Shown here one piece after another: positions 30,320 to 36,923 of a DNA stretch of 38,124 bases. The translations under genes and the position numbers were made by a program. Under the pieces are notes generated by a model, which worked only from the letters and a program-made list of their open reading frames with translations, was not told the origin of the DNA and searched no databases. The first letter of the stretch is position 1. Every line of letters begins with the position of its first letter. Source of the DNA: a virus; the IMG/VR virus record IMGVR_UViG_3300010391_000016, positions 1 through 38,124 of that record, one strand, 5' to 3'.

Positions 30320-30692
30320 GCACAAACTCCACTTTGATGGTATTCGTCAGCCCACCAGACATCTCGACAGCCTGTGGCGACTTGCCATAGCCGCGCTCCG
30401 CAAGAACCGCGAACGCTCCGGCACTACCACGCTTCAAGGCTCTCAGCATGGCTCCATACACAGCATCGGGGTTCCGCTCGAACACCGCCTGCGCGATCTC
30501 CGCCGCAAAGTCTCGCTTCGGGCGGCCGCTTGGATTCCCCGACTGGCCAGGTTGGAAATGGAATGGTTCGAGGGCGGCGTTAGATCGTGCACGTGCCGCT
30601 GCCTTGTCACTGTTTGCAGTGAGCTTCGCTGTTCTCTTTTTCGCAGCTGAACCGGCCCGAAGGCTGCGGTCGCCGCTCTGCTTTTTGCCCAT
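30294..30692 (-). CDS. DUF5681-type protein, candidate small terminase subunit
   Basis: From ATG 30692 the product has 132 residues. A basic Lys/Arg-rich N-terminus leads to the DUF5681 signature 'FQPGQSGNPSGRPK' (residues about 45-58), and a helical Ala-rich region follows. DUF5681 proteins commonly lie beside phage terminases, and position directly upstream of terL supports a packaging role such as DNA recognition. GTG 30713 is an alternative start but lies in a palindrome and lacks a ribosome site. Confidence 0.7.
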   Translation of the reverse strand: MGKKQSGDRSLRAGSAAKKRTAKLTANSDKAAARARSNAALEPFHFQPGQSGNPSGRPKRDFAAEIAQAVFERNPDAVYGAMLRALKRGSAGAFAVLAERGYGKSPQAVEMSGGLTNTIKVEFVHVAALQEP

Positions 30693-30698
30693 AAATTG

Positions 30699-30713
30699 GT
30701 GGAATTGTTCCAC
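30699..30713 (-). promoter_or_regulatory. 15-bp palindrome at start of small-terminase candidate
   Basis: GTGGAATTGTTCCAC has perfect 6-bp arms around TTG. It straddles the leader of the DUF5681 gene, 7 nt before the ATG. It could bind a repressor or small terminase, or form an RNA hairpin limiting translation. Confidence 0.4.
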
Positions 30714-30722
30714 AAGGAACGT

Positions 30723-31079
30723 TTAAGCCGATTGCGGCTGAATCACCCGCCCAGCGGAAATGCAGACCGCTTTCGTGTCATGCTCATCCGGCCAGGCGTC
30801 GACTTTCGCAATCGCGCGCTCCAACGCTCGAATCGAATCCGTTGGACCGAGAGCGTGGAAGGCCCGGCCGAAAGCGTTGTGGATAGTATCAGCAACGGTA
30901 AGAGTATTCGGCGATAGGCGGATCGTCCGCTGTAGGACCACATGAGCTGCTGTGACATGCGAACGCCGGCCGCTTCCCCTCCAACTCAAGCGAACTTCTC
31001 CGGCTTCTGCCGCTGCTAACGCCTTGCCGAGCCGCATCATGCCGAGATAAACGCCCGAGTGTGAATACCATGGCACCAC
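30723..31079 (-). CDS. Unknown phage protein (118 aa) near terminase
   Basis: I start at GTG 31079; ATG 31040 is possible. The protein is mixed alpha/beta with a recognisable run 'SHVTAAHVVLQRTIRL' and 'LGPTDSIRALERAIAKV'. These look like a conserved core, but I cannot name a family. It sits between HNH and small-terminase genes. No signal or membrane segment. It may be a packaging-block helper. Confidence 0.6.
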   Translation of the reverse strand: MVPWYSHSGVYLGMMRLGKALAAAEAGEVRLSWRGSGRRSHVTAAHVVLQRTIRLSPNTLTVADTIHNAFGRAFHALGPTDSIRALERAIAKVDAWPDEHDTKAVCISAGRVIQPQSA

Positions 31080-31086
31080 GGCTTGC

Positions 31087-31521
31087 TCATTCGTTGTCAG
31101 AGCTCTTCTCGTACTCTTCCTCCGTAAGCCACATCGCCTTGCTGTCTAGATGCCCCGGACGCAATACTCCATCTTGACCGGCCTCGAAATAGCCAGGCCA
31201 CCAATAGCGCGAATGCCCGCGTTCGCTGGCCCGCTGGTTGAAAGGATTCCCCCGACTCACATGCCGATCAACCGCATTGTCGTAATGCGTCCCGAGCAGT
31301 AGATGGTCGGGATTGACGCAAGATGGGTTGTCGCACCTGTGCCGCACGATCTTTCCAGGTGGGATTGATCCGTGATGCAGTTCCCAAGAGATGCGATGGG
31401 CTCGCCTGCCGCTCAGAACACCATAACCGGCCCGATCAGTACAACCCATCCAAAGCCAGCAGAAAGTTCCGGCGTTCTTATTGACCTTTTGCCAGAATGC
31501 ATCGCCGGACGCGTTCGCCAT
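31087..31521 (-). CDS. HNH homing-type endonuclease
   Basis: The 144-residue protein has the HNH_3 core: 'CWLWMGCTDRAGYG', 'AHRISWELHHG', then 'VRHRCDNPSCVNPDHLLLG' (about residues 59-77) with the metal-site His and Cys. A C-terminal acidic tail replaces the helix-turn-helix seen in the other HNH gene (10230-10694). It precedes the terminase block and follows a candidate promoter. Such genes are typical mobile endonucleases in phage genomes. Confidence 0.85.
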   Translation of the reverse strand: MANASGDAFWQKVNKNAGTFCWLWMGCTDRAGYGVLSGRRAHRISWELHHGSIPPGKIVRHRCDNPSCVNPDHLLLGTHYDNAVDRHVSRGNPFNQRASERGHSRYWWPGYFEAGQDGVLRPGHLDSKAMWLTEEEYEKSSDNE

Positions 31522-31630
31522 CGCTTATAAGGGACTTAGCGCGTCGCAGTGCCTTCTGAGGGCGCGGCCTTTCGGCAAATGCTGGTCTATCTGTTGCGCT
31601 TTCGTGGAACCCGCCTAGCTATATAGTGTT

Positions 31631-31658
31631 TTTGTACAGCAAAGAGCGTAGGAGTCAA
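31631..31658 (-). promoter_or_regulatory. Candidate promoter for terminase/late region
   Basis: Minus-strand TTGACT (31653-31658) lies 16 bp from TACAAA (31631-31636), about 105 nt before the HNH start. The -35 is close to consensus, the -10 only fair. It lies in the longest gene-free gap nearby (31522-31726). Confidence 0.4.
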
Positions 31659-31726
31659 GCGGATTGTTGCCTTACTCGGTGGATAACTCGAACCAAACTC
31701 GTTACATTGCACCTAGTTCGGTGGAT

Positions 31727-31978
31727 TTACCGGGCCGACGTGTCCCATTCCGTCAGATGAGCTTCCCGAGACTCGCGCTTTTGATAACTCGGCCACTCCC
31801 AGTCGCCCCGTAGACGGTTGTGTGCAGACAGCAGGTGAGGGTAGCGCCAAGAACCACAGTTGCAGAGGATGGGGAGTTCTATCGGCGGGCCGGGGATGTA
31901 GCGGAAATCTTCCTTGGAAGCCTCGAACGCCCGGCGTTGCGCGTAAGCCTGAGCGGTTTCTCCGTGCGGTCGAGGCAT
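31727..31978 (-). CDS. Unknown small protein (83 aa)
   Basis: ATG 31978 follows the repeat gene with TAGGAG spanning that gene's stop. The product has a basic start, a 'LCNCGSW' pair, and an aromatic His/Trp-rich end (PHLLSAHNRLRGDWEW). Composition suggests a small globular protein, perhaps with a metal. No family recognised. It ends the early-gene run before a 200-nt gap. Confidence 0.6.
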   Translation of the reverse strand: MPRPHGETAQAYAQRRAFEASKEDFRYIPGPPIELPILCNCGSWRYPHLLSAHNRLRGDWEWPSYQKRESREAHLTEWDTSAR

Positions 31979-31992
31979 TTGTCGATTTACTC

Positions 31993-32214
31993 CTAGCCGT
32001 AGCCGTCGCCGGAGCCGGAGCCGTAGCCGGAGCCGGAGCCGTCGCCGTAGCCGTAGCCCTCGCCGTCGCCGGAGCCGTAGCCGTCGCCGGAGCCGGAGCC
32101 GGAGCCGGAGCCGTCGCCGTAGCCGTAGCCCTCGCCGTCGCCGGAGCCGGCGCCGGCGCCGTAGCCGGAGCCGTCGCCGTCGCCGTAGCCGTAGCCGTCT
32201 TTTATGCCTTCCAT
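31993..32214 (-). CDS. Pure Gly-X repeat protein (73 aa)
   Basis: The start ATG 32214 lies inside the last codons of the DUF6948-like gene (13-nt overlap) with AAGGCGG upstream. After MEGIKD the protein is nothing but Gly alternating with Tyr, Ser, Asp, Ala or Glu, ending ...SGDGYG. All repeat glycines are GGC. It has no membrane or signal segment and would be highly flexible, possibly prone to condensates through its Tyr residues. I have an unverified recollection of similar Gly/Tyr/Asp/Ser proteins next to DUF6948 genes in other phages. Translation looks real because of coupling and because the next gene's ribosome site overlaps its stop. Confidence 0.7.
   Translation of the reverse strand: MEGIKDGYGYGDGDGSGYGAGAGSGDGEGYGYGDGSGSGSGSGDGYGSGDGEGYGYGDGSGSGYGSGSGDGYG
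31996..32199 (-). repeat. 34-unit hexanucleotide coding repeat
   Basis: Thirty-four 6-bp units, each one GGC plus one variable codon. The variable codons are TAC (10), TCC (11), GAC (9), GCC (2) and GAG (2). A longer 72-bp period is visible: units E-Y-Y with flanking D/S recur 12 units apart. The pattern points to growth by slippage and unequal exchange. Confidence 0.85.
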
Positions 32215-32549
32215 ACTGGAACCGCCTTGATACTCACTTCACCATGCGGGCTCACATCGAGGATCTCGATTGCCTGCAAAAGTTCGACTCTCGAGACGGC
32301 GACGGGGAACTTGCACGAGCCTGGGTTAGACGTGCCAGCCACAGCAAGTTGAGAGAGCGATGCGGCACCGGACCAGTACCACAGACGGCGTGCATCGCTG
32401 AGAACCACCTCTTGACCATTGCGTGATTCAAAGTTGCCAGCGAAAACTCCCGCTGAGTACGTGCGCACAATCACATACCTTCTCCGGTCCCCGCCATCAG
32501 GAGCCTCGCATCGTGATTGTTTATCGTGCTGTTCTAGATTTTGTTCCAC
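32202..32549 (-). CDS. DUF6948-like phage protein
   Basis: The 115-residue protein shows the conserved pattern 'YVIVRTYSAGVFAGNF', 'LSDARRLWYWSGAASLSQLA', and 'AIEILDVS' typical of a small phage family annotated as DUF6948. The rest is beta-rich with a few basic residues at the start. It is strongly linked to the following Gly-X gene, whose start lies within it. Biochemical role unknown to me. The domain name is from memory of the family's sequence pattern and should be treated as likely, not proven. Confidence 0.7.
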   Translation of the reverse strand: MEQNLEQHDKQSRCEAPDGGDRRRYVIVRTYSAGVFAGNFESRNGQEVVLSDARRLWYWSGAASLSQLAVAGTSNPGSCKFPVAVSRVELLQAIEILDVSPHGEVSIKAVPVWKA

Positions 32550-32558
32550 TTGTTCCTC

Positions 32559-32960
32559 CTAGTTGACCGCGCCATCACCGGGCAGAATGATCCCCCGGCG
32601 GCGCTCAGTCGGTTCCTGCTGCGGTTGAGTTTCGTGCGGCACAATCGAGTTCTCCTGGGAGAGCTCTTCGACCGCCCGCTTGATATACGGCTCTTTCTTC
32701 TCGTCCTCCAGGTCGAGAAAGTTCGGGACGAGCACATCGAGGCAACGCTTCTCCGCGTAGGCTACACAGCGGTCGGTGTAGAAAATCAGCTGTGCCCGCT
32801 CAGCGATCAGGATCCGCTTCAGCGCCAGGATCTCCGCTGCCTGCTCGTCGATTGCCTTCGACACTGCCGCCATCGCTCTCCTGATTTCGGAGGCCGTGAT
32901 ATTCTTCAAATCGCGGAACCGGCGCCGCATGCCCTTGACGCCCTTCGGTTGCTTTTTCAC
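32559..32960 (-). CDS. Helical charged protein (133 aa), early region
   Basis: GTG 32960 follows GGAGG at good spacing. A basic N-terminus is followed by long amphipathic helices (residues 20-100, 'EIRRAMAAVSKAIDEQAAEILALKRI') and a Pro/Gln/Arg tail. It overlaps the zinc-type gene's frame by about 160 nt. The coiled-coil look suggests an assembly or regulatory partner. No family recognised. Confidence 0.65.
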   Translation of the reverse strand: MKKQPKGVKGMRRRFRDLKNITASEIRRAMAAVSKAIDEQAAEILALKRILIAERAQLIFYTDRCVAYAEKRCLDVLVPNFLDLEDEKKEPYIKRAVEELSQENSIVPHETQPQQEPTERRRGIILPGDGAVN

Positions 32961-33162
32961 TTGAGCTTTCCTCCGTAAACTTGTTAACGGCTTTTTGCAG
33001 ACATTCGCGGCCGCAGACGTGAAACACTCCGGGCGCGCTCGCGGCGGAGTTGCTCCAGGGCTTGATCGTGAGTGAGCCTTTCGTCGGCACCAGCAACCAC
33101 CAGTGATTCGCCTGCTGCCGCGGTTGTCTGCACTCGTCGCATCGAATCGTGATCTCGATCAT
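32800..33162 (-). CDS. Zinc-type small protein with long 3' overlap
   Basis: ATG 33162 follows GGAGG. The first 65 residues look genuine: 'CDECRQPRQQANHWWLLV' then 'VFHVCGRECLQKAV', a CxxC...CxxxC zinc site. From about 32960 the frame lies under the next gene and its sequence (Gly/Arg/Ser-rich) looks like shadow, yet no stop appears until 32800. So the protein is real at its N-terminus, while its long C-terminal tail is doubtful. Unknown function; could bind nucleic acid. Confidence 0.55.
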   Translation of the reverse strand: MIEITIRCDECRQPRQQANHWWLLVPTKGSLTIKPWSNSAASAPGVFHVCGRECLQKAVNKFTEESSSEKATEGRQGHAAPVPRFEEYHGLRNQESDGGSVEGNRRAGSGDPGAEADPDR

Positions 33163-33250
33163 GCCGGCCTCCGTCTCGTTCTCTCGCGACTTCTCTCAAC
33201 AGTTTCAGCTCAGACTTCCGGTGGAGTTGGTAGAGCTCCTGGTCGGTCAT
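32984..33250 (-). CDS. Short helical protein with long overlap (uncertain)
   Basis: ATG 33250 overlaps the replication-protein stop by 4 nt (ATGA). The first 29 residues (MTDQELYQLHRKSELKLLRE, then Arg-rich) read as a natural charged helix. Beyond 33162 the frame runs beneath the zinc-type gene, so most of its 88 residues may be a by-product. A real short helix with a long overlap, or a chance frame, are both possible. Confidence 0.4.
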   Translation of the reverse strand: MTDQELYQLHRKSELKLLREVARERDGGRHDRDHDSMRRVQTTAAAGESLVVAGADERLTHDQALEQLRRERARSVSRLRPRMSAKSR

Positions 33251-33870
33251 GCCTGCACCGTCTCGGAAGATGCGCGACCCACGCAGGCTCCGCAAAGAAT
33301 TCCAGTGCTAAATTGGAATGCTCCGGCTTTGTGGCAGTTGGTGCAGGTCAGAGAAAAATCCGGTTCTGTTTTAGTATTTAGTCTTGTAATAGTCTTGTCT
33401 TCCTTATAGGGCGTTCGCTGGGCGAACGCTGCGTTCGGATTACGTTCGGTAGGCGAACGCTCAGCGTTCGGTGGGCGAACGCTGGATGGTTGAGCGTTCG
33501 GTGGGCGAACGCTGACCAGCCTCATCTGCGCTATGGTCGGGTCCGTCAGACTCTTCACATCCGCCAGCAGATAGAGGGCAGTTTTCCGGGGTCCACCGGA
33601 CTCCCCCAGCTGTGCCAAACCCGTCTCCACGATCTTGCCCAGTGCCTGGTGTACGGTCGCCTTCGAAATCGTCAGCTGGGTCGCGATCCGGCTCATGGCG
33701 ATCCGGCATTCCCCGGTCCCGTTGATCGCCGTCCGGCACAGTGCCAGGTAGACGGCAAAGCCGTGCGCGCCGAGCTGGGGAGCGAAGATGTCGTAGACTT
33801 CGTTGTCCGCCCAGAAGTGCCCCGGCATTCGGGTGTCGCGCACCAGGAACTGATTGCCGCCTTCAGACAT
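33247..33870 (-). CDS. Replication initiator-like protein (lambda-O-like layout)
   Basis: ATG 33870 overlaps the upstream stop by 8 nt. Residues 25-110 form a winged-helix domain (AVYLALCRTAINGTGE, 'RIATQLTISKATVHQALGKI'), as in phage replication initiators. Residues 120-153 are a basic linker containing 'SVRPPNA' repeats, encoded by four palindromic DNA repeats. The C-terminus has a zinc ribbon (Cys176, 179, 193, 196) that may recruit a helicase or loader. A DNA-binding domain with its own binding-site array inside its gene is the arrangement of lambda O and ori. The protein likely opens the origin. It may alternatively be a transcription regulator. Confidence 0.7.
   Translation of the reverse strand: MSEGGNQFLVRDTRMPGHFWADNEVYDIFAPQLGAHGFAVYLALCRTAINGTGECRIAMSRIATQLTISKATVHQALGKIVETGLAQLGESGGPRKTALYLLADVKSLTDPTIAQMRLVSVRPPNAQPSSVRPPNAERSPTERNPNAAFAQRTPYKEDKTITRLNTKTEPDFSLTCTNCHKAGAFQFSTGILCGACVGRASSETVQA
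33361..33513 (-). other. Candidate replication origin: four palindromes plus AT-rich patch
   Basis: Four inverted repeats (core CGTTCG-n5-CGAACG) are centred at 33420, 33451, 33473 and 33503, i.e. 31, 22 and 30 bp apart, close to 3, 2 and 3 helical turns. Copies at 33463-33483 and 33493-33513 are identical. Directly beside them, 33361-33410 is only 34% GC in a GC-rich genome, like a DNA-unwinding element. All lie within the replication-protein gene. Confidence 0.6.
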
Positions 33871-34258
33871 TCCGCCGGCTCGCTTTCATGAGATTGCACC
33901 TTCCGTGGGCCGCACCAATGTTCTCGGCTCTGTCGTCTCGCCGCGCTCCGCCCATTCCGCGCGGGCTTAGGTGATCCGGTACAACCTCCGCGTAATCGGT
34001 CAATGGCTCGGCACAGATCGAGCAGAGCTCGCCTTGATCCTGAATCTTCCGGTTGATGACTTTCTTCATCTCCGCCGGCGACAGTTTGTAACGATAGCCG
34101 TCAGCATGGTCGGCGTGCTCGTCCCGGATCCGCCGCACTCCGGGCCGAACGGCTTCCCACTTTGCTTGCCTCTTCGCCGCGACCGCGATGAACATCTCCC
34201 GGCCGCAGCAGCCGAATTTGCGGTGGATCGGACATTTCTCATTAAGCTTCAGCTTCAT
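33863..34258 (-). CDS. HNH endonuclease (non-homing type)
   Basis: The 131-residue protein holds 'LCSICAEPLTDYAEVVPDHLSPRGMGG' (split: two Cys, then the Asp-His of the ββα-metal core) and 'ENIGAAHGRCNLMKAS', the classical HNH nuclease pattern. The N-terminus is basic with a Cys/His segment (CPIHRKFGCCG). It sits in the replication/recombination block and may nick DNA in replication, recombination or packaging. The start at ATG 34258 has a rather distant AGGA, so a later start is possible. Confidence 0.8.
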   Translation of the reverse strand: MKLKLNEKCPIHRKFGCCGREMFIAVAAKRQAKWEAVRPGVRRIRDEHADHADGYRYKLSPAEMKKVINRKIQDQGELCSICAEPLTDYAEVVPDHLSPRGMGGARRDDRAENIGAAHGRCNLMKASRRNV

Positions 34259-34276
34259 AAGCTACGCCATTCCTAG

Positions 34277-34975
34277 TTATGCCTTGAACCGCGCACTAGA
34301 TTCTGCATATACCGCCACGCCGGGGATGCACGTCTTGCCTTTGAGCCCGCGCACTACTTGACCTATAACTCGCTCATCAGGGATGAGATATTCTCGCGGG
34401 ATTAGGTCCGCATTCACGATCTTGAATTTCCAGGTCTGTTGCGAACTGACGCCCGCCGCCTTCTGCACCGAGCTCGGGAGTACCACAGGCAGGACAATCA
34501 CCTCGACTGGCGCCGGATTCGCCAGCACAGCGTCTGCGCCGAGTTGGTCTCCTGTGGCTTCCAGTCGATAGCAGTCCTCAAGGGCTTGTGTCTCGGCGAG
34601 CCGCTGCGCTTCGGCTTCCGCTTCCTTGCGGAGGTCTTCCTGCAGACGGGCTTCTTCGGCGCGGCGTATGGCTTCCATGCGCTGGTCGAAGCCGCCAATT
34701 TGCGCTGAGAGATAGCGCTTCGCCTGGTCCAGCGGGCCCCGGACTTCATGCTCCCAGGCGAGTACGCGATCCTTCGCCTCGTTGAGCGGCTTTTTGATGG
34801 CGTCGAACTTCTCTTTCGCCTGTTTGTCCAGGCCCTGAATCGCCCGCCCTAGTTCGGCGGCAGTGGTTCGTGAGCCGTTGTCAATCACTGCAAGCGCGTG
34901 CGCCTGCTGCGTCACGGTAAGCGCCTGCTCGCCGATCTGCAGTGCTTCCTGTTCAAGTGCCGTAACTGGTGTCAT
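34277..34975 (-). CDS. Coiled-coil protein beside recombination genes (232 aa)
   Basis: Residues 1-125 form a long amphipathic coiled coil rich in Glu, Ala, Gln and Lys. A beta-like C-terminal part follows (about 150-232, 'WKFKIVNADLIPREYLIPDE' and 'GLKGKTCIPGVAVY'). Similar proteins often sit beside RecT-type or exonuclease genes in phages, and here the gene follows the PD-(D/E)XK exonuclease. A single-strand DNA or protein-bridging role is plausible but inferred. Confidence 0.7.
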   Translation of the reverse strand: MTPVTALEQEALQIGEQALTVTQQAHALAVIDNGSRTTAAELGRAIQGLDKQAKEKFDAIKKPLNEAKDRVLAWEHEVRGPLDQAKRYLSAQIGGFDQRMEAIRRAEEARLQEDLRKEAEAEAQRLAETQALEDCYRLEATGDQLGADAVLANPAPVEVIVLPVVLPSSVQKAAGVSSQQTWKFKIVNADLIPREYLIPDERVIGQVVRGLKGKTCIPGVAVYAESSARFKA

Positions 34976-34985
34976 TGATAGCCTC

Positions 34986-35780
34986 CTAGACTGCTATAAG
35001 TCGTTCGGGAATATCGTCCAGCTTCAATATCCCTTTGTTCTGTTGCCAGATAGTAAGTGCCAACGAGCAATCCCATAGCTGGTAGTCGGCTGGGTCTTCG
35101 TAGGAGTGAAGTTGATAGCCGCGCGGGAATTGCAAGCCCAGTTGGACGGCCGCACGCTTTACCTTTGTGCCGCGGCCGTACTTGCCGGTTGCATATGCCG
35201 CCAACTGCACGCCCCATGCGGGATGTGTTGCCGAGCCGCATTTCAGTTCCAGAACGTGCAACGCGTCATTGATCAAGCCGGCACGATCGGGCTGCATGCC
35301 AAACACCATGCCGTGAATTTCGCCGAGCTGCCGTTCCTCGATTAGCGTGGAAACGAATCCGCAATCGAAGCGGAAGTTGATATAGCCTTCCAGATACTCT
35401 GTTACTAGCTCCGGTATCTCGAACTCTTCGAGCGACTCTCCTCTATCGTACAACTCGGCGGCTTTATGGACTAAGACACCAAGTTGCCGCTTGCGCTCAA
35501 GAACCTGCGGGTTGATCCCATCGAAATTGATCAGCCCCGAAGCTTTAAGCGCCTGCGTCACGGAAGGGACCACAATGCCTTCCGCATCGCGGTAGAGGTG
35601 CCCGATCTCGTCGAACGTGAAGGTCGCCGCTGCCATCAGATCGTATCCTTCCAGCTTCGACCCTTTGTGATATCGCAAACGGTTCGCTGCGTCACGCCAT
35701 ACATCGCGGCTATAGCGTTGCCAGCCACGCCTCGTACTCGGAACCGGGTGGCCGCAGCCGCATTGACACAGAGAGACCAC
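34986..35780 (-). CDS. PD-(D/E)XK exonuclease (RecB/Cas4-like)
   Basis: GTG 35780 has AGGA nine bases upstream and avoids overlap; ATG 35636 with AAGGA is a strong second start that would drop the first 48 residues. These carry a small Cys cluster (CQCGCGHP) of uncertain need. The nuclease part shows H105 (GVLVHKA), D165 (QPDRAG), E178-x-K180 (LELK) and the 'QLAAY' helix, the full PD-(D/E)XK set. It likely degrades one strand to feed annealing, with the 336-residue neighbour as partner. Two nested products are possible. Confidence 0.8.
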   Translation of the reverse strand: MVSLCQCGCGHPVPSTRRGWQRYSRDVWRDAANRLRYHKGSKLEGYDLMAAATFTFDEIGHLYRDAEGIVVPSVTQALKASGLINFDGINPQVLERKRQLGVLVHKAAELYDRGESLEEFEIPELVTEYLEGYINFRFDCGFVSTLIEERQLGEIHGMVFGMQPDRAGLINDALHVLELKCGSATHPAWGVQLAAYATGKYGRGTKVKRAAVQLGLQFPRGYQLHSYEDPADYQLWDCSLALTIWQQNKGILKLDDIPERLIAV

Positions 35781-35782
35781 GA

Positions 35783-36793
35783 TTAAATGTCCTTTCCTTC
35801 GGCCCAACGCGTAGCTTCCTCGTAGCGGTTGGCGGGAATCAGCCGATCGTCTTCAATGCCGAAGACCTCGCGCAGGTAGTCCTTGACCTCCTGGTCGCTC
35901 CAGCCGGTTCCCTTGCGAATGGCGTAGAAGCGCCGCGCCTGGGCTTCCGAGATTACTTTCACCGCCGGGGAGCGTGTCGGCGGCGGCACGGGCCTGGCTG
36001 GCCCAGGGTGGGGCATTGCAGACGATGCCGGCTGCAATGGCCGTACTGGCTCCGGGCGCGGCGCCACTTGTGGGGGAGGAGGGGGCGCCGCGGCTGCCGG
36101 AGTCGCCCGCACAGCAAGTGCTTCTGCCGCGCGGGGAACTGGTTGGGGATTTTTCCGCTTGATCTCAGTGGGCAATGCCGGCTCGAGTTCCGGGACAGTT
36201 TCATCCATCTCTTCCGCCGGAGTTGGCTTGTAACCGGCCACTCGGGCAACCCAGCCGAGCTTGTTCCTGCAGACCTTGGCGCACGCCCGCGTCTGTGCCA
36301 TCGAGAGCAGCTGGAAAAGCGGCGTCGGCACCGTTCCGACCTGGACCTTCTCCACTTTGTACTTCCCCGTTGCCTGGTTGAAGATCGGCTTGTTGTCCGG
36401 GCCGAGGATCTTCTTCCACTCGTACTTCGGCCGCGGCCCCCAGTTCTCCTCGTCGTTGAGACACATCGACTCCGCCCGGCTCACGACCAGGCCGGTGTGC
36501 TCGCTGATCAGAACGGCGCAGGCCTTGAATCCCTGCACGTCGCCGAATTCGACATGCTGCGTGCTTTCGACCTTCGGACAGTATCCGTAAAAGTGGGCGA
36601 GGGTTTCCCAGTCCTCGAATTCGAGGTACTGCTCGCCGTTGAACATCACTTTCTTGGGGTTCGCTTCGATGATGCGCTGCAGCTCTGCGGCTGCTTGCTG
36701 CGCCTCCATCAGGACCTGTGCCGGCGGCCGCCAGAGCTTCAATTCTCCGACTTGCGCGTCCGGCTGGTAGATCTCTAATCCGTTTGCTGCCAT
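35783..36793 (-). CDS. Conserved phage protein, candidate DNA-annealing partner (336 aa)
   Basis: ATG 36793 follows GGAGGAGG. Residues 45-195 are a conserved core ('VMFNGEQYLEFEDWETLAHFYG', split across two motifs, then 'SMCLNDEENWG' and 'LFQLLSMAQTRACAKVCRN', ending 'GYKPTPAEEM'). I recognise this core from many phage genomes without a known function. A Pro-rich linker (220-285) leads to a C-terminal 50-residue helical domain (SEAQARRFYAIRKGTGW) like those on Rad52/RecT-type annealing proteins. Directly followed by an exonuclease, it may be the annealing half of a recombination pair. Function remains inferred. Confidence 0.65.
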   Translation of the reverse strand: MAANGLEIYQPDAQVGELKLWRPPAQVLMEAQQAAAELQRIIEANPKKVMFNGEQYLEFEDWETLAHFYGYCPKVESTQHVEFGDVQGFKACAVLISEHTGLVVSRAESMCLNDEENWGPRPKYEWKKILGPDNKPIFNQATGKYKVEKVQVGTVPTPLFQLLSMAQTRACAKVCRNKLGWVARVAGYKPTPAEEMDETVPELEPALPTEIKRKNPQPVPRAAEALAVRATPAAAAPPPPPQVAPRPEPVRPLQPASSAMPHPGPARPVPPPTRSPAVKVISEAQARRFYAIRKGTGWSDQEVKDYLREVFGIEDDRLIPANRYEEATRWAEGKDI

Positions 36794-36883
36794 AGTGCAC
36801 CTCCTCCGAAAAGAAACACTGGCCGACTTTATTCTGGCAACCGGCATAACGCGCGGTATCGGCCTTCGAGCCAACCCTGTTGA

Positions 36884-36923
36884 AGCGAGAGACCATCCCT
36901 TCCAGGATCAGAGGCCTCTCGCT
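36884..36923 (-). other. Intergenic stem-loop before the 336-aa gene
   Basis: An 11-bp stem with one G-U pair (AGCGAGAGGCC/GGTCTCTCGCT) and an 18-nt loop spans the end of the Fis-type gene. There is no T-run, so it is not a clear terminator; it may limit read-through or stabilise the 3' end. Confidence 0.35.

Noticed and set aside
31680-31710. GGTTCGA-like motif suggesting a tRNA T-arm
   Set aside because: Flanking bases do not form the 5-bp stem and no acceptor or anticodon arm was found.
31996-32199. Gly-X repeat as a diversity-generating or CRISPR-type array
   Set aside because: No reverse transcriptase, no spacer structure, and variation is not limited to adenines; slippage explains it.
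32559-33162. Zinc-type frame extended fully to 32800 as a confident protein
   Set aside because: Only its first 65 residues look natural; the tail lies beneath a better supported gene, so confidence was lowered.
33411-33513. Palindromes read as a CRISPR array
   Set aside because: Units are only about 20 bp, spacing 22-31 bp, fully inside a coding gene, with no cas genes.
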